Shown here in pieces: positions 1 through 11,075 of a stretch of DNA of 64,000 bases. How positions within the stretch are numbered: position 1 is the stretch's first letter; each line of letters opens with the position of its first letter. Source of the stretch: Channallabes apus. Lineage: Eukaryota; Chordata; Actinopteri; Siluriformes; Clariidae. The notes beneath the pieces are model-generated. The model did not search any database, was not told the DNA's origin, and saw only the letters and a program-made list of their open reading frames with translations. A program made the translations under genes and the position numbers. The stretch covers positions 23,291,651-23,355,650 of the forward strand of contig CM060118.1 in NCBI GenBank assembly GCA_030522415.1. Reading direction: 5' to 3'.

Positions 1-371
1 AAATTCTTGCTTATAAAAAAAAGAAATCAGCTTCATCTCTTCATACCAATCTTTATTTTTTTTTTCTTCATGTCCCATTCCCATTGTTGATATTGCACTT
101 CAATCCCTGAAAGTCGAAAATAGCCTGGCTTAACACATTCTTTAATGGCAAATCATGTTAAAAATATACTTTGTAGTTTTTTACTTTGATGAAGGGGGGT
201 GGGGGTTTGGGGGTGACTTAGGGAGCAGTCCTATAAAAATGGTGCTGTGTGTGTGTGTACAAATGCAGCGTGTAGGTTTGTGCTCTGTGCAAATTTGAAT
301 ATAAGTGGGGTTTGCTGAAGAACATCGTCTTAGCTATAAAACAGCTACAATAAACACAGTAGTGCCATATA
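1..371. other. no gene seen
   Basis: I see no coding signal here. The stretch is AT-rich, with a G-rich patch near 195-215 and a short GT run near 247-260. It ends at the TA target site (370-371) of the Tc1 element that follows. Confidence 0.6.
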
Positions 372-1990
372 CAGTGGTGTGAAAAACTATTTGCCCCCCT
401 CCTGATTTCTTATTCTTTTGCATGTTTGTCACACAAAATGTTTCTGATCATCAAACACATTTAACTATTAGTCAAAGATAACACAAGTAAACACAAAATG
501 CAGTTTTTAAATGAGGGGTTTTATTATTTAGGGAGAAAAAAAATCCAAACCTACGTGGCCCTGTGTGAAAAAGTAATTGCCCCCTGAACCTAATAACTGG
601 TTGGGTCACCCTTAGCAGCAATAACTGCAATCAAGCGTTTGCGATAACTTGCATCGAGTCTTTTACAGCGCTCTGGAGGAATTTTGTCCCACTCATCTTT
701 GCAGAATTGTTGTAATTCAGCTTTATTTGAGGGTTTTCTAGCATGAACCGCCTTTTTAAGGTCATGCCACAACATCTCAATAGGATTCAGGTCAGGACTT
801 TGACTAGGCCACTCCAAAGTCTTCATTTTATTTTTCTTCAGCCATTCAGAGGTGGATTTGCTGGTGTGTTTTGGGTCATTGTCCTGCTGCAGCACCCAAG
901 ATCGCTTCAGCTTGAGTTGACGAACAGATGGCCGGACATTCTCCTTCAGGATTTTTTGGTAGACAGTAGAATTCATGGTTCCATCTATCACAGCAAGCCT
1001 TCCAGGTCCTGAAGCAGCAAAACAACCCCAGACCATCACACTCCCACCACCATATTTTACTGTTGGTATGATGTTCTTCTTCTGAAATTCTGTGTTACTT
1101 TTACGCCAGATGTAACGGGACACGCACCTTCCAAAAAGTTCAACTTTTGTCTCGTCGGTCCACAAGGTATTTTCCCAAAAGTCTTGGCAATCATTGAGAT
1201 GTTTTTTTAGCAAAATTGAGACGAGCCTTAATGTTCTTTGCTTAAAAGTGGTTTGCGCCTTGGAAATCTGCCATGCAGGCCGTTTTTGCCCAGTCTCTTT
1301 CTTATGGTGGAGTCGTGAACACTGACCTTAATTGAGGCAAGTGAGGCCTGCAGTTCTTTAGATGTTGTCCTGGGGTCTTTTGTGGCCTCTCGGATGAGTC
1401 GTCTCTGCGCTCTTGGGGTAATTTCGGTCGGCCGGCCACTCCTGGGAAGATTCACCACTGTTCCATGTTTTTGCCATTTGTGGATAATGGCTCTCACTGT
1501 GGTTCGCTGGAGTCCCAAAGCTTTAGAAATGGCTTTATAACCTTTACCAGACTGATAGATCTCAATTACTTTTGTTCTCATTTGTTCCTGAATTTCTTTG
1601 GATCTTGGCATGATGTCTAGCTTTTGAGGTGCTTTTGGTCTACTTCTCTGTGTCAGGTAGCTCCTATTTAAGTGATTTCTTGATTGAAACAGGTGTGGCA
1701 GTAATCAGGCCTGGGGGTGACTACAGAAATTGAACTCAGGTGTGATAAACCACAGTTAAGTTATTTTTTAACAAGGGGGGCAATCACTTTTTCACACAGG
1801 GCCATGTAGATTTGGAGTTTTTTTTCTCCCTTAATAACGTAAACCTTCATTTAAAAACTGCATTTTGTGTTCAATTATGTTATCTTTGACTAATAGTTAA
1901 TGGTTTTTGATGATCAGAAACATTTAAGTCTGACAAACATGCAAAAGAATAAGAAATCAGGAAGGGGGCAAATAGTTTTTCACACCACTG
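372..1990 (-). mobile_element. Tc1/mariner transposon, copy A, near complete
   Basis: This 1619-bp element begins CAGTGGTGTGAAAAAC, ends with its inverted complement, and is flanked by TA on both sides (370-371 and 1991-1992), the Tc1/mariner target duplication. Long imperfect terminal inverted repeats of about 212 bp occupy 372-583 and 1778-1990. Between them lies a transposase on the minus strand. A second full-length copy of the family sits in opposite orientation at 47540-49154, and a decayed relic lies at 54225-54990. Copy A keeps both ends and has only one obvious frame lesion, so it is probably a recent arrival. Confidence 0.95.
590..1611 (-). pseudogene. Tc1 transposase, one frameshift
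   Basis: This encodes the cut-and-paste transposase of copy A, read on the minus strand from ATG at 1611 (MPRSKEIQEQMR...). Residues 1-120 form the paired-like helix-turn-helix DNA-binding region with a GRP-type hinge (SGRPTEITPRAQ). The catalytic part carries the DDE triad: first Asp in WTDETKVE, second in QQDNDPKHT, Glu in [11 protein letters not shown]. The frame breaks near 1230-1240: copy A reads AGCAAAGAACATT where copy B has two more A residues. The first part (1228-1611) therefore ends early and the second (590-1213) continues in another frame. Apart from this 2-bp loss it reads through to a terminal PTSY. It is unlikely to make active transposase as it stands. Confidence 0.92.
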
Positions 1991-1992
1991 TA

Positions 1993-2700
1993 TCAATTTG
2001 CACTGGTGTGAAAAAAACTGTGGCTTAGTAAGAGTCTTACTCTTAAGAAGTCTTTACTTGCATATATCAGATAAGGGTGAATTCAGTTCTCTATTTCATT
2101 CTTCATTACATTAAATTGGTTGTTGAGCTATATCATGAGAAATAATGAACATAACTCATAGAAATTATATCTAACTCAACTAAAATATTAAGTCTTTGTA
2201 TTTACTGCAGCTAACAATTTATTGATTTGGACCTGTCCTATCACAGAGTAATACAAGAAACGCATTGGTGAGATGTTGCCACTTCTATTCAAAACCTGGC
2301 TTTTGGGGTTTGGATTCTGTTTTGGAAACACTATATATTTATATTATGTAAAAAATAATTTAAACACTGTTATTATTATAATAATTCAGCAAAATACTAT
2401 GTACCATATGTAGTTTATCTTAAAAAAAAAATAAATAAAAAAATATGAAAATTATAAATGCAGGCACTGGCAGTGACACATAGCCCACATTCTTCAATTT
2501 CCCAGCAGGGATTTGGTTGCTGGGTTTAGTGTAATGAAACTACCTGCCCCAATTTTCCCTCTAGTCTGCGCTAGACTCTCTCAAGGGAGGGTGTGTGGAT
2601 CCACAGCTGAAGGTAACCTATGAAGCAAGACAAAATTCCATCTGTGCTGTGTAGACAGCTAAGCATGTCCTGTAAGTAATAAAAAAAAAAGACAAAAAAG
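1993..2700. other. no gene seen
   Basis: AT-rich DNA without a convincing reading frame or recognised repeat. An A-rich run lies near 2420-2445, and A-rich sequence at 2680-2700 leads into the LINE fragment. Confidence 0.5.
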
Positions 2701-2704
2701 TATC

Positions 2705-3275
2705 ATTCACAATCTCTCCTCTGAACATGTCCAAACCACCTCAATCTGGCCTCTCTGACTTTATCTCCAAATCATCTAACATGGGTTGTCCTTGTCCTTG
2801 TCACTCCCAAAGAGAACCTCAACATCTTCAGCTCTGGTACCTCTACAATAGTTCTGCCTCCTGTCTTTTCTTCAGTGCCACTGTCTCTAAGCCTAGCATA
2901 GCTGGTCTCACCACTGTCCTGTTCACCTTTCCTTTCGTTCTCGCTGGTACTCTTTTATTACAACACACCTGACACTTTTCTCCACCCATTCCAACCTGCC
3001 TGTACCCGCCTCTTCACCTCCTTTGAACACTCTCCGTTGCTCTGGACCATTGACCCGAAGTACCCACCTTCACCTTGAACTCTTCTGTCACACCTACAGC
3101 ACATCTTATCACTGTCTTAGCGCTCTCATACTGTACATGTCCTGCACCACTCTAAAATACTTCTCTGCCACTCCACACTTCCTCATACAACACCACAGCT
3201 CCTCTCTCGGCACCCTGTCATATGCTTTCTCTAAATCTACAAAGACACAATGCAACTCTTTATTACCTTCATAAA
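2705..3275 (-). mobile_element. non-LTR retrotransposon (LINE) fragment
   Basis: Read on the minus strand this begins inside a reverse transcriptase, with the motif [17 protein letters not shown] (about 3245-3195) followed by [15 protein letters not shown]. It then passes, with internal deletions, to the conserved segment encoding RWFGHVQRR-like residues near 2705-2760. The same 3' segment recurs on the plus strand at 10495-10772, so both derive from one LINE family, probably of the RTE/Nimb-like group; the clade is inference. The RT frame is broken at 3129-3135 by TACTGTA, which reads as a 5-bp insertion after the TA of the usual DMY codon. This is a dead 5'-truncated and internally deleted copy. 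Confidence 0.85.
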
Positions 3276-3439
3276 GCTGGTTATGCATAAATCTATTAAT
3301 TGTGTGAGTAAACATTAAATAAAACCATTGTGTGGAACAATTTGTTTGCACTTGCAATGAATTTGCTCACAAGGTAGTAAAAGAAAAAGTTGGAGTTTCA
3401 GAGAAGTTGGCGCTGCTTGAGCTGAACTTCTTGTACAGT

Positions 3440-3595
3440 TGCTGTAAGGCTTTGGATTAAGGGTTAAGATGTTGGACTCCTCATCACAAATTCAAATCCT
3501 AGCTCCAGCAAGTTGCTACCACTGGGCCATTGAGCAAGGCTCTTATCCCTCAGCAGCTTGGGCGTATAAATGAGAGGTCAGAAAATAGATCTCTT
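3440..3595 (+). repeat. tRNA-derived SINE relic
   Basis: It contains the phrase GGCCATTGAGCAAGGCTCTTA followed by a CCCTCAGCAGCTTGGGCGTAT-like core, shared in part with 4345-4490 and 18660-18765. The 5' tRNA-like part (GTTAAGATGTTGGACTCC ... AAATTCAAATCCTAG) is decayed. Boundaries are approximate. Confidence 0.55.
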
Positions 3596-4344
3596 TTAGG
3601 AGATAAAGTTTGCTGACATGTTTAAATGTGTTATGTGGTACGGTGTGGAGAGCTGCACCACGAGATGTTATAATAATAAGAGCCCTAACGCAGGGCTTTA
3701 GAGGGGGATCAACGAAATAGGAGTTTCTGAGAGTGCTTATGATACGCATGGGAAGACTTTTCTGTTTGGAGATAGCGTGGGATTATTAATTAAGGAACTT
3801 AAAAGGAAACAAAAGAAAACTAGAAACAAAATAAACAGAGCTCCGCCATCTATGCGAGAATGTGATGGGGCTCCGGAAACTAAAAATAAAACTAAAGATC
3901 CTCTTGGGCCATTCTCCCTTACCGAGAATTTCTTTGAGAGAGAGGGGTTTGTGTCTTTGTGTACACTTTATGCTTAGCCTGAGAGCACGCGCTTAAAGAA
4001 CAACGCACAGAGGTTGGGTTTTTTCATCTGTCTCTCGACTTTCTGCGCGCTTGTCTTTTTCTTTCCTTTCTTTCTTTTTTTCTTTCTTCCTCTTTGTCTT
4101 TGGAACCGATACCTTACCTAAATGATTGCATGAAGTGCCAAGGTATCAGGACTGTTATATAGATACGACGCTGCCTGTTCAGAACTCTGCAGAGTATTCA
4201 TGCGCGGTTCTGCCCCACTGTGTTACAAAATGTTTATATAATTAATCATTAATTAATCCATACTTCTTATTCAATTTCGCACCCTTATCCATGACCAAAT
4301 TAGTGAAGTTAGTTTTAACAGAATCCTTTTAGAAGATGAGTCAG
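3596..4344. other. unassigned, with a pyrimidine-rich TTTC tract
   Basis: A 66-residue ORF at 3777-3977 is lysine-rich and low in complexity, so I do not call it a gene. A (TTTC)n-like tract lies at about 4048-4096. The rest is unrecognised and may belong to an old repeat lying between two SINE relics. Confidence 0.4.
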
Positions 4345-4490
4345 GGGTAGCTGATCCCAAATCCCACAACCACCAATTTATCCCTGTTGGGCCCTTTAGC
4401 AAGGCCCTTAACCCTGAACTGCTCAGATGTATAATGAGATAAAAAGTCGCTCTGGATAAGGGCATCTGCCAAAAGCCTAAATGTAAATTT
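4345..4490 (+). repeat. tRNA-derived SINE relic, 3' part
   Basis: It carries the SINE 3' body TTTAGCAAGGCCCTTAACCC, then GCTCTGGATAAGGGCATCTG and a CTAAATGTAAAT tail, a configuration common in fish SINEs. The tRNA-like head is missing or unrecognisable. Confidence 0.65.
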
Positions 4491-5090
4491 ACAGGAGAAG
4501 TTGAACAAAATCCAAGGGTAGAACATGCATCTGGTCAGAGAGTAATAAGAACTGTGAGACAGAAATGATTCACCTCTATACCAGGCAGGTCTATTATTTT
4601 ACATTTCATAAGTTTTGTGTAGCATTTCTTTGGTGTCTAAAAATGGCTTCTTTAAATGCAGGGTGATTCATACTACAGAGGCCCCAAATATTTTTAAATA
4701 ACTCTTTACTGTATGGTAAATCAATCTGAACTGAAAAAAATATGCTACATACCTTTACATGTACTGTATGTAATCATTGCATTACATATGATGCTTGAAG
4801 TGATCTTTGTTTTCTCACAAACACATTTCGCCTGAACGTATCGGCAAGGATATAACAGCATCGGGGGAATAGCAGCAATTTCATATTGGATGATTACTAA
4901 ATTCACTTTGACATTGTATAAACAAATTGGTAACCCAATATGTTCGCACTATGAGAACTCACTGTTCATTACTGCATACCACCATCCTAATTAGAAGTCT
5001 AGTGACTGAGTGTAAGGGTACAGTACGATGGCTGGCTGGTGCCTACCTTATCAGTCTGACTTGGGGGCATCCAGCATGTTTGAAGCTCCA
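4491..5090. other. no gene seen
   Basis: AT-rich sequence without a credible ORF. It contains the 7-mers TACTGTA at 4707 and 4762 and TACAGTA at 5019, which I interpret as Tc1-type excision footprints. Confidence 0.5.
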
Positions 5091-5164
5091 TATACTGAGG
5101 ACAACATTGCATTTTGTTTCATTCAGATTGCTTTGTCCTAGCAAGGGTTATTACATTTCTATTT

Positions 5165-7865
5165 CATAACTGGTAGAGGAGGAGGCGTCGCAGTTATTCA
5201 TAGTGATAATCTGTCTATCGTACAAAAACACAGACACAAATTTAATCCATTTGAAATTCTTTATAGTAACATAAGTGTATTTAAGTATATTAAGTCAGCT
5301 CAGTCAATTCCACTAATTATAATTTACAGACCTCCAGGGCCGTATTCTGAATTTCTTAGTGAATTTGCAGATTTCCTCTCAAACCTTATCGTTTCTGTAG
5401 ACAAAGTGTTAATTGCTGGAGATTTTAATATTCATTTTGAGAATGCAGAAGACCCTCTGAGAACAGCATTTATGTCCATACTGGACTCAATAGGAGTAAA
5501 TCAGTGTGTAGTAGGACCCACTCATAAAGCAGGTCACACTTTAGATTTAATAATATTCTTCGGATTAAGTATAAGAAAGTTATATCAGATCACTATCTTG
5601 TCTCAATTCAAGTGTGTCACAGTGATAATGTACGCACAGCACCGCGCTACCGTATTAAACGTACATTCACATCAACTACCACACAGAGTTTTATCAGTAA
5701 TCTCCCAGAGTTACGAACTTCGATTAGGTCACCGTCTGACCCCACAGAACTCGATCGGGCGACTGAATATTTAGAGTCGACATTTCGTTATACCTTAGAT
5801 AATGTACAGTAGCTCCAGTTAAAAGAAAAATTATTAGAGATAAGAAACTCGCTCCCTGGTATAACGATCACACGTGCACTTTAAAACAGACCGCTCGGAA
5901 ATTAGAACGTAAGCGTCAAACTAAATTGTTAGTATTTCAAATAGCATGGAAGGAGAGCATCCTGAACTATAGGAAAGTTCTTAGTGTAGCTAGATCAACG
6001 TATCTCTCCACTCTTATAGAAGAAAATAAAAATAATCCTAGATTTTTATTTAATACCGTGGTGAAATTAACTAGAAATAAGACCACTGCAAAAATCTCCA
6101 CTTTTTTAATAATAAAATTTTAAATATTAGGCATAAAATTGAGGCTTTGAAACCGAACAATGTAATTGATGCAGATGTTAATCTAGCCATGTCAGATCGG
6201 AACCTAGAACTCTTTACTCCTCTTGAAGAGAATGAACTAATTTCACTAATTTCTTCTGCAAATTCTTCAACCTGTATACTAGTTCCTATTCTTAAACAGA
6301 TAGCACCAGCAAAAACAGAACCCCTGTTGATAATAATTAATTCCTCACTCAGCATTGGTTATGTTCCAAAATCTTTTAAATTAGCAGTTATTAAACCAAT
6401 AATTAAGAAACCTGACCTCGACTCCTGTTAGCTGTCCAATTACAGGCCAATATCAAACCTCCCCTTTATCTCTAAGTTTCTGGAAAAGACAGTAGCGGAG
6501 CAGCTATGCTCATATCTACATAGAAATAGCATACATGAACTGTATCACTCAGGATACAGGATCACAGCACAGAAACAGCACTCGTTAAAGTAGTAAATGA
6601 CCTCCTATTGGCCTCTGATCAGGATTGTGTAACTATGCTTGTATTACTCGACCTCAGTGCAGCTTTTGACACCATTAATCATAGTATTCTTCTTCACAGA
6701 TTAGAAAATGTAGTAGGAATTAAGGGTACAGCCCTCTCCTGGCTCAGATCCTATTTGACCGATTGTTATGGCCTTTTTTTGGATAAACGAACGCGCTCTG
6801 AACGTCCTAGACGTTTATGTTGCGTTTTGTAGTGGCGCTCGATTGACTTCTACACTGCCGTTCGTTTGTCTCTGTCTAACGCCAGCCTGCAGCCCAAATT
6901 GTAGTTTGTGTGTTAACCTGTGGAGGCAGTGTCGGGAACTGGATATGAAATTTTATTTGAGGTGCCTCTTTTTAATATGGACCATTTTGCTATATTAGAC
7001 ATAATCTTCTTGTTTTAAAAATTCTAATTAAATTATTATATTTTTATATAATATATAAAAAAATATTTAAAAAAATAATATGGTGACATAGGGAGAGAAA
7101 AAATCACCGCTGCTACTGGGTTCACCCTCTGACTGCACAACGTCGGATTAAAGGAAGTTTTTTGTGGTTTATGAAGAAATGCGAACATTTCCGCGCAAGT
7201 TTTATTTTTTAAGCATTTTATTTTAGATTTTTTTCCGCATTTCCCTATGTATAGCATTTAGGATCATGGGATATATCCGGTCCTCCGAAGCGTAAAATGG
7301 ACGCGGAGCAAACGAACTAGACGCGTTTTCCTTGCGTTCGTTGGGATTTGAACGCCAAGAAAAAGCTTTCAAACCCCGTATAAACGCGCAGCCGGACAAA
7401 CGCATGACACCAATGCCCATGTGAACACTCTCATTGACTCCTATGTGTAGAAAACCCTCGGCGCTTCATCCGCATTCACCGGACACTACGAACGGCAGAA
7501 AAACGCTCGATTTTAACGCCCGTGTGAACAAGGCCTATCAGTATGTAAACTTAAATGGTGATTATTCTGCATGTTCTCTAGTGGAGTTTGACATTCCACA
7601 GGGTTCAGTTTTAGGCCCACTGCTTTTTTCCCTTTTCCCTTTTTTCTGGGCAACATAATCCGTAAGCATGGTATTAGTTTTCATTGTTATGCTGACGACA
7701 CACAGTTATATATCTTAGCAAAATCCGATGAGAAAAACCAGCTCACTAAAGTTGAGCAATGTGTGCAGGACATAAGAAATTGAATGCTAATTAACTTTCT
7801 TCTGCTTAATCCTGATCAGACAGAAGTTCTAGTCACAGGACCGCATACAGCTAGAAGACGGTGCT
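5165..7865 (+). pseudogene. L2 endonuclease-reverse transcriptase, decayed
   Basis: Coding remnant of the LINE described above. The protein would nick target DNA (endonuclease) and copy the LINE RNA at the nick (RT). Visible lesions include a TAG created at 5809-5811, where TACAGTA interrupts the NVAPVK-type segment. There is a further frame change near 5590 inside the endonuclease, a TAG near 6429 beside the SNYRPIS motif, and a frame break near 6570. The 766-bp insertion falls in the middle of the RT codon run YLTDC|YQYVNLNGDYS. The RT active site Asp-Asp survives in the second half. No intact product is possible. Confidence 0.85.
6770..7535. mobile_element. non-autonomous inverted-repeat DNA element (MITE-like) inside L2
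   Basis: The insertion splits the L2 reverse transcriptase cleanly. Removing 6770-7535 together with one of the flanking TAT trinucleotides (6767-6769, 7536-7538) restores the YLTDC-YQYV codon run. The left end starts GGCCTTTTTTTGGATAAACG and the right end finishes GTGTGAACAAGGCC, so the outermost six bases are inverted. Longer subterminal inverted repeats pair about 6836-6866 (CGCTCGATT...CTGCCGTTCG) with about 7487-7516 (CGAACGGCAG...CGCTCGATT). The interior is rich in CpG for this window and holds no transposase. The 3-bp duplication and GGCCTTGTTCACACG-type end suggest a PIF/Harbinger-like MITE, but this is inference. Confidence 0.7.
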
Positions 7866-8275
7866 GACCTCGACTGGTGTTAACAGCTGTTTCTCTGAGG
7901 ACTTCACAGTTCGATAGTTCAGGACTGGAACTTCATACAAGTCTACCTGAGTCTCCAATAACTACCTGGACTCCATACTAACATCAATTAACATCAACTA
8001 TTATAGCTGAACTGCCTACCACCTAACACACAGTATAAATGTAGATCAATTCCTGCTTCCTGTTTCATCCAAATGAGGATGAGTTCCCTGCTGAGTCTGG
8101 TTCCTCTCAAGGTTTCTTCCTATTACCATCTCGGCTTGCTCACCAGGGACTATCTGACCATTTTGATTCATACACATTCACATTCCAAACAATTCTTTTG
8201 ATTGTGTAAAGCTGCTTTGCGACAATGACAATTGTTAAAAGTGCTATACAAATAAAATTGAACTAAATTGAATAG

Positions 8276-9944
8276 TGTTTCAGTAATCTTGTGTATACAG
8301 TTTATGCATTGATTTTATTTTGGCTCCTTATTATTGTTACAATTTGTGAAAAAAGAAAGAAAAAGAAAATGCAAGTTGTAGTAAACGTTCTAATTGAGTT
8401 GTGAAGGTAGACACAAATGTGTCTGGTGGTGTTAAACATATCAGAAAGAGATATGTTTTCCCATTTTCTTCTCATTTAATTTTGTACATTTAAAATCGGC
8501 ATTTGTGACTATTTTGAAACGCCAATTCATGGAACCTCGGGTAAAATTTTGTTACATAATAGACATTGGATAAATATAAATACTTGCATATTTTGATCCA
8601 GTTCCACCCACACCTAATCCAAAGCTAACTGACATGGATGTTTCAGAATTTTAGGTCTCATGGGCACTAACATTTGATGACCTTTTGTACAAACATAGTA
8701 ATCTTTTGCAATGTGCAAATAGGACAAATGTAGATGATTAAAAATAAAGTAGAGTTATGAAATGCAATAAATAATAGCAGAAATAAATATTTTTTTTGGT
8801 AATGTAATGGTGGTCCTTACTTCATCATATACTCAACAGTTTCTTACAGAAGTCAGGTACAGTAAGACCTCGGTATGTGGCTCATGTATGAGAATTGAAA
8901 GCTCCTGGGGATTTTCTGGAAACCAGGAGAATCATTAATGACCTATTGTTATTTTCAGATTACAGTATAAGTACAGCTAAGTACTTGGTTAAATGAAATA
9001 TATATTTTGATCAAACATTTTAAGCATTCCCAATGGGTTATTTTCATTGTACTGCATTTAATAAGACTGCAGTTGAATAGTTATAATGTAATATCGAAAT
9101 AGCAAAGCATTCAAATGAATGAAATTTAGATGAAGAGATTTATAATTCCATCTGTGAGCAATCTGAATTTTCCACATAACTCAATTACAGTACGTTTCTG
9201 AAAGTGCTTAGCTCACATCACATGTCCTACATTTCTCGTTTTCTTTTAGCTTAACTCATTCATCAGTGGATATTTCATGAAGTCCCTCATTTACTCTCGT
9301 CCTTTCTTACACTTGTATTTCCTATAATGACACAGCCAAATATGGCACTAATGATTGAGTCTAAAATAAATGTAATCATCCCTCTTCATTAACTGATAAT
9401 TATTGCTCAAAATAACCACAAATTCAGTTGGGTTGTAAGAAAAGCATCCTAAAAAAAGTCTTAGGATAAACATGCACTTGGTTGTAAATAAGAAACTATT
9501 TTCATTATGCATTGCACAGGATCAGTTATAAGAGGTAATGATGTGTTTTCAGAGAACCACTACTTTAATTTGTCTATGAAGATGAACATTATATGAATAT
9601 TATGGAAAAATTCAGAATTAAGGCCCTAAGCATTTTTAATATGCAATTTGTTACAAATGGATTATATTAGAATGTATTTGTACATCTTTTTGGAATATGC
9701 ATGCATGACAAGATGACTATGCAAACCCAAACAGATTTCTGTACATTATTTATGTAGTTATACACTAACCCAACAAAAACAAGATGAACTAAATTCAGCC
9801 TTACAGTACCTACTGTACATAGTAACCACATACAAATGGTTTCTTATTAAGCACTGTATATCCTCTGTATATAATTATGCTCTTAATAAAAAGAGCATAT
9901 TGTTAATATATAACAGATTTATTACAGTGAGACAAATGTAGGCA
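8276..9944. other. no gene seen
   Basis: AT-rich unique-looking DNA without credible ORFs. TACAGTA or TACTGTA occurs at 8858, 8961, 9186, 9802 and 9811. Confidence 0.5.
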
Positions 9945-10195
9945 TACTATATGGCTAAAGGTTTGTGGACATAACACTTCTATGTGCTTTGTGAATATCC
10001 AGTTATGACTGGAAGTTGAAATATGGCTAGGGAGATTTGCCCATTTAGCCACAAGAGTACTGGTGAGGTTGGGCACTCATGCTGAGTGAGAAGGCCTGGG
10101 GCTTAGGCAGCATTCCAGTTCATGTCACTGAACATTGTCATGCTGGAACAGGTTTGTGTCCCTATAGGTTCCAGTTTTTAATTCAACCTCATACA
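9945..10195. mobile_element. DNA-transposon relic (fish Tc1-like repeat)
   Basis: The opening ATATGGCTAAAGGTTTGTGG and the later stretches around CCACAAGAGTACTGGTGAGG and GAAGGCCTGGGGC match, from memory of fish repeats, a widespread element whose ends read TATGGCCAAAAGTTTGTGGAC. Related relics lie at 10900-11075, 11955-12125, 34735-35110 and 47165-47260. No frame survives and the ends are approximate. Confidence 0.45.
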
Positions 10196-10234
10196 GTCAC
10201 ATACTATACAGCTGTGTGCTTACAACATACAACC

Positions 10235-10460
10235 TATTCTGTGTAGGGTCACAGAAAACCTGGGGCATAAGGTGGGGTACACACGAGACTGGGTGCTAAT
10301 TCATCACAGGGCATAGTCACACACACATACAGTGCAAACACACATACACATTTATACATGACATGTTTACCAATCACGGAGTAAATTTGTAAACTCCATG
10401 CACACAGACCAGACTTGAACCCTTGGGGTGGAAAGCCACAGTGCTAAGTCACCATGTTCC
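10235..10460 (-). repeat. decayed copy of the box A/B tRNA SINE
   Basis: It follows, in order and on the minus strand, the well-preserved SINE at 61747-62117: AGGGTCACAG, GGTGGGGTACAC, TTCATCACAGGGCATAGTCA, then AAACTCCATGCACACAGACC and TTGAACCCTTGGGG. It is heavily diverged. Confidence 0.6.
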
Positions 10461-10494
10461 TGTTCTAACAACATTGTATCCATCATAGGGACAA

Positions 10495-10772
10495 TCCATG
10501 CTAGATGTTTTTGAGATAAAGTCAGACTGCGGTGGTTTGGACATGTTCAGAGGAGAGATGGTGAATATATTGGCAGCAGGATGCTGAGGTTGGAAGTGCC
10601 AGGCAGGAGGTCTAGAGGAGACCAAAGAGGAGATTTATGGATGCAGTGAGAGAGGACATGAAGTTAGTTTGTGTAAGAGAAGAGGATGCAGAGGATAGGG
10701 TTAGATGGAGGCAGATGATTCGCTGTGGCGACCCCTGAAAGGGAACAGCTGAACGACAAAGAAGAAGATAGA
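10495..10772 (+). mobile_element. LINE 3' fragment (same family as 2705-3275)
   Basis: The plus-strand reading encodes the C-terminal tail of a LINE ORF2: RWFGHVQRRDGEYIGSR, then a GRRSRGRPKRRFMDAV-like basic stretch, then RVRWRQMIRCGDP and a stop. It finishes in a GAAGAAGA-type tail at about 10760. Its first 60 bp match the rc of about 2710-2770. A 5'-truncated dead copy. Confidence 0.8.
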
Positions 10773-10899
10773 ACAACGAAACATTATACACAATAATATA
10801 ATTATTAGAGATTGTGTGGTTGTTCATGTAAAGACTGACAGTTTTCAATAATTACACAAGCGACAAATGAAGCTGACAATGAACTGCTAAGCTGGCACA

Positions 10900-11075
10900 A
10901 ACTAGGATTCATGCAGTTGTATAATATGTCTTTGTATGCAGCATTCCAACTTTATATCACTGGAAGTAAGAGCTCCAAATCTGTTCGAGCATGACAACTA
11001 TGCCCTTGTGCACAATGCAAGGTTAATAAAGAGATGCTTTGCCAAGACTAATATAGAACACGAGTATCCCTGGCC
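10900..11075 (+). mobile_element. DNA-transposon relic
   Basis: The text around ATGTCTTTGTATGCAGCATT, TCACTGGAAGTAAGAGC and GAGCATGACAACTATGCCC corresponds to the transposase-coding part of the same fish Tc1-like repeat as 9945-10195 (a decayed QHDNAP-like segment). No open frame remains. Confidence 0.4.

Larger units (their letters stand above)
5090..8275 (+). mobile_element. L2-type LINE, interrupted by a 766-bp insertion
   Basis: A plus-strand non-LTR retrotransposon whose protein parts occur in L2 order. An APE-type endonuclease lies at about 5165-5790, with IIYRPPGPYSEFL, LIAGDFNIHF and VGPTHKAGHTLDLI. Reverse transcriptase follows from about 6430: SNYRPISNLPF, then LLDLSAAFDTINHS near 6640-6690. 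An insertion occupies 6770-7535. RT resumes with IPQGSVLGPLLF near 7590 and the catalytic CYADDTQLY at about 7685-7710. The 3' UTR runs to about 8275 and contains GTAAAGCTGCTTTGCGACAA and a tail of ATTGAACTAAATTGAA units. The frame is broken many times. The C-terminal RT part is deleted between about 7865 and the 3' UTR. Confidence 0.9.

Noticed and set aside
743..1012. 89-residue plus-strand ORF across the Tc1 transposase
   Set aside because: It is the antisense shadow of the DDE region; the same shadow recurs at 48565-48783 in copy B.
3777..3977. 66-residue lysine-rich ORF as a gene
   Set aside because: Low complexity, no splice or promoter context, flanked by SINE relics.
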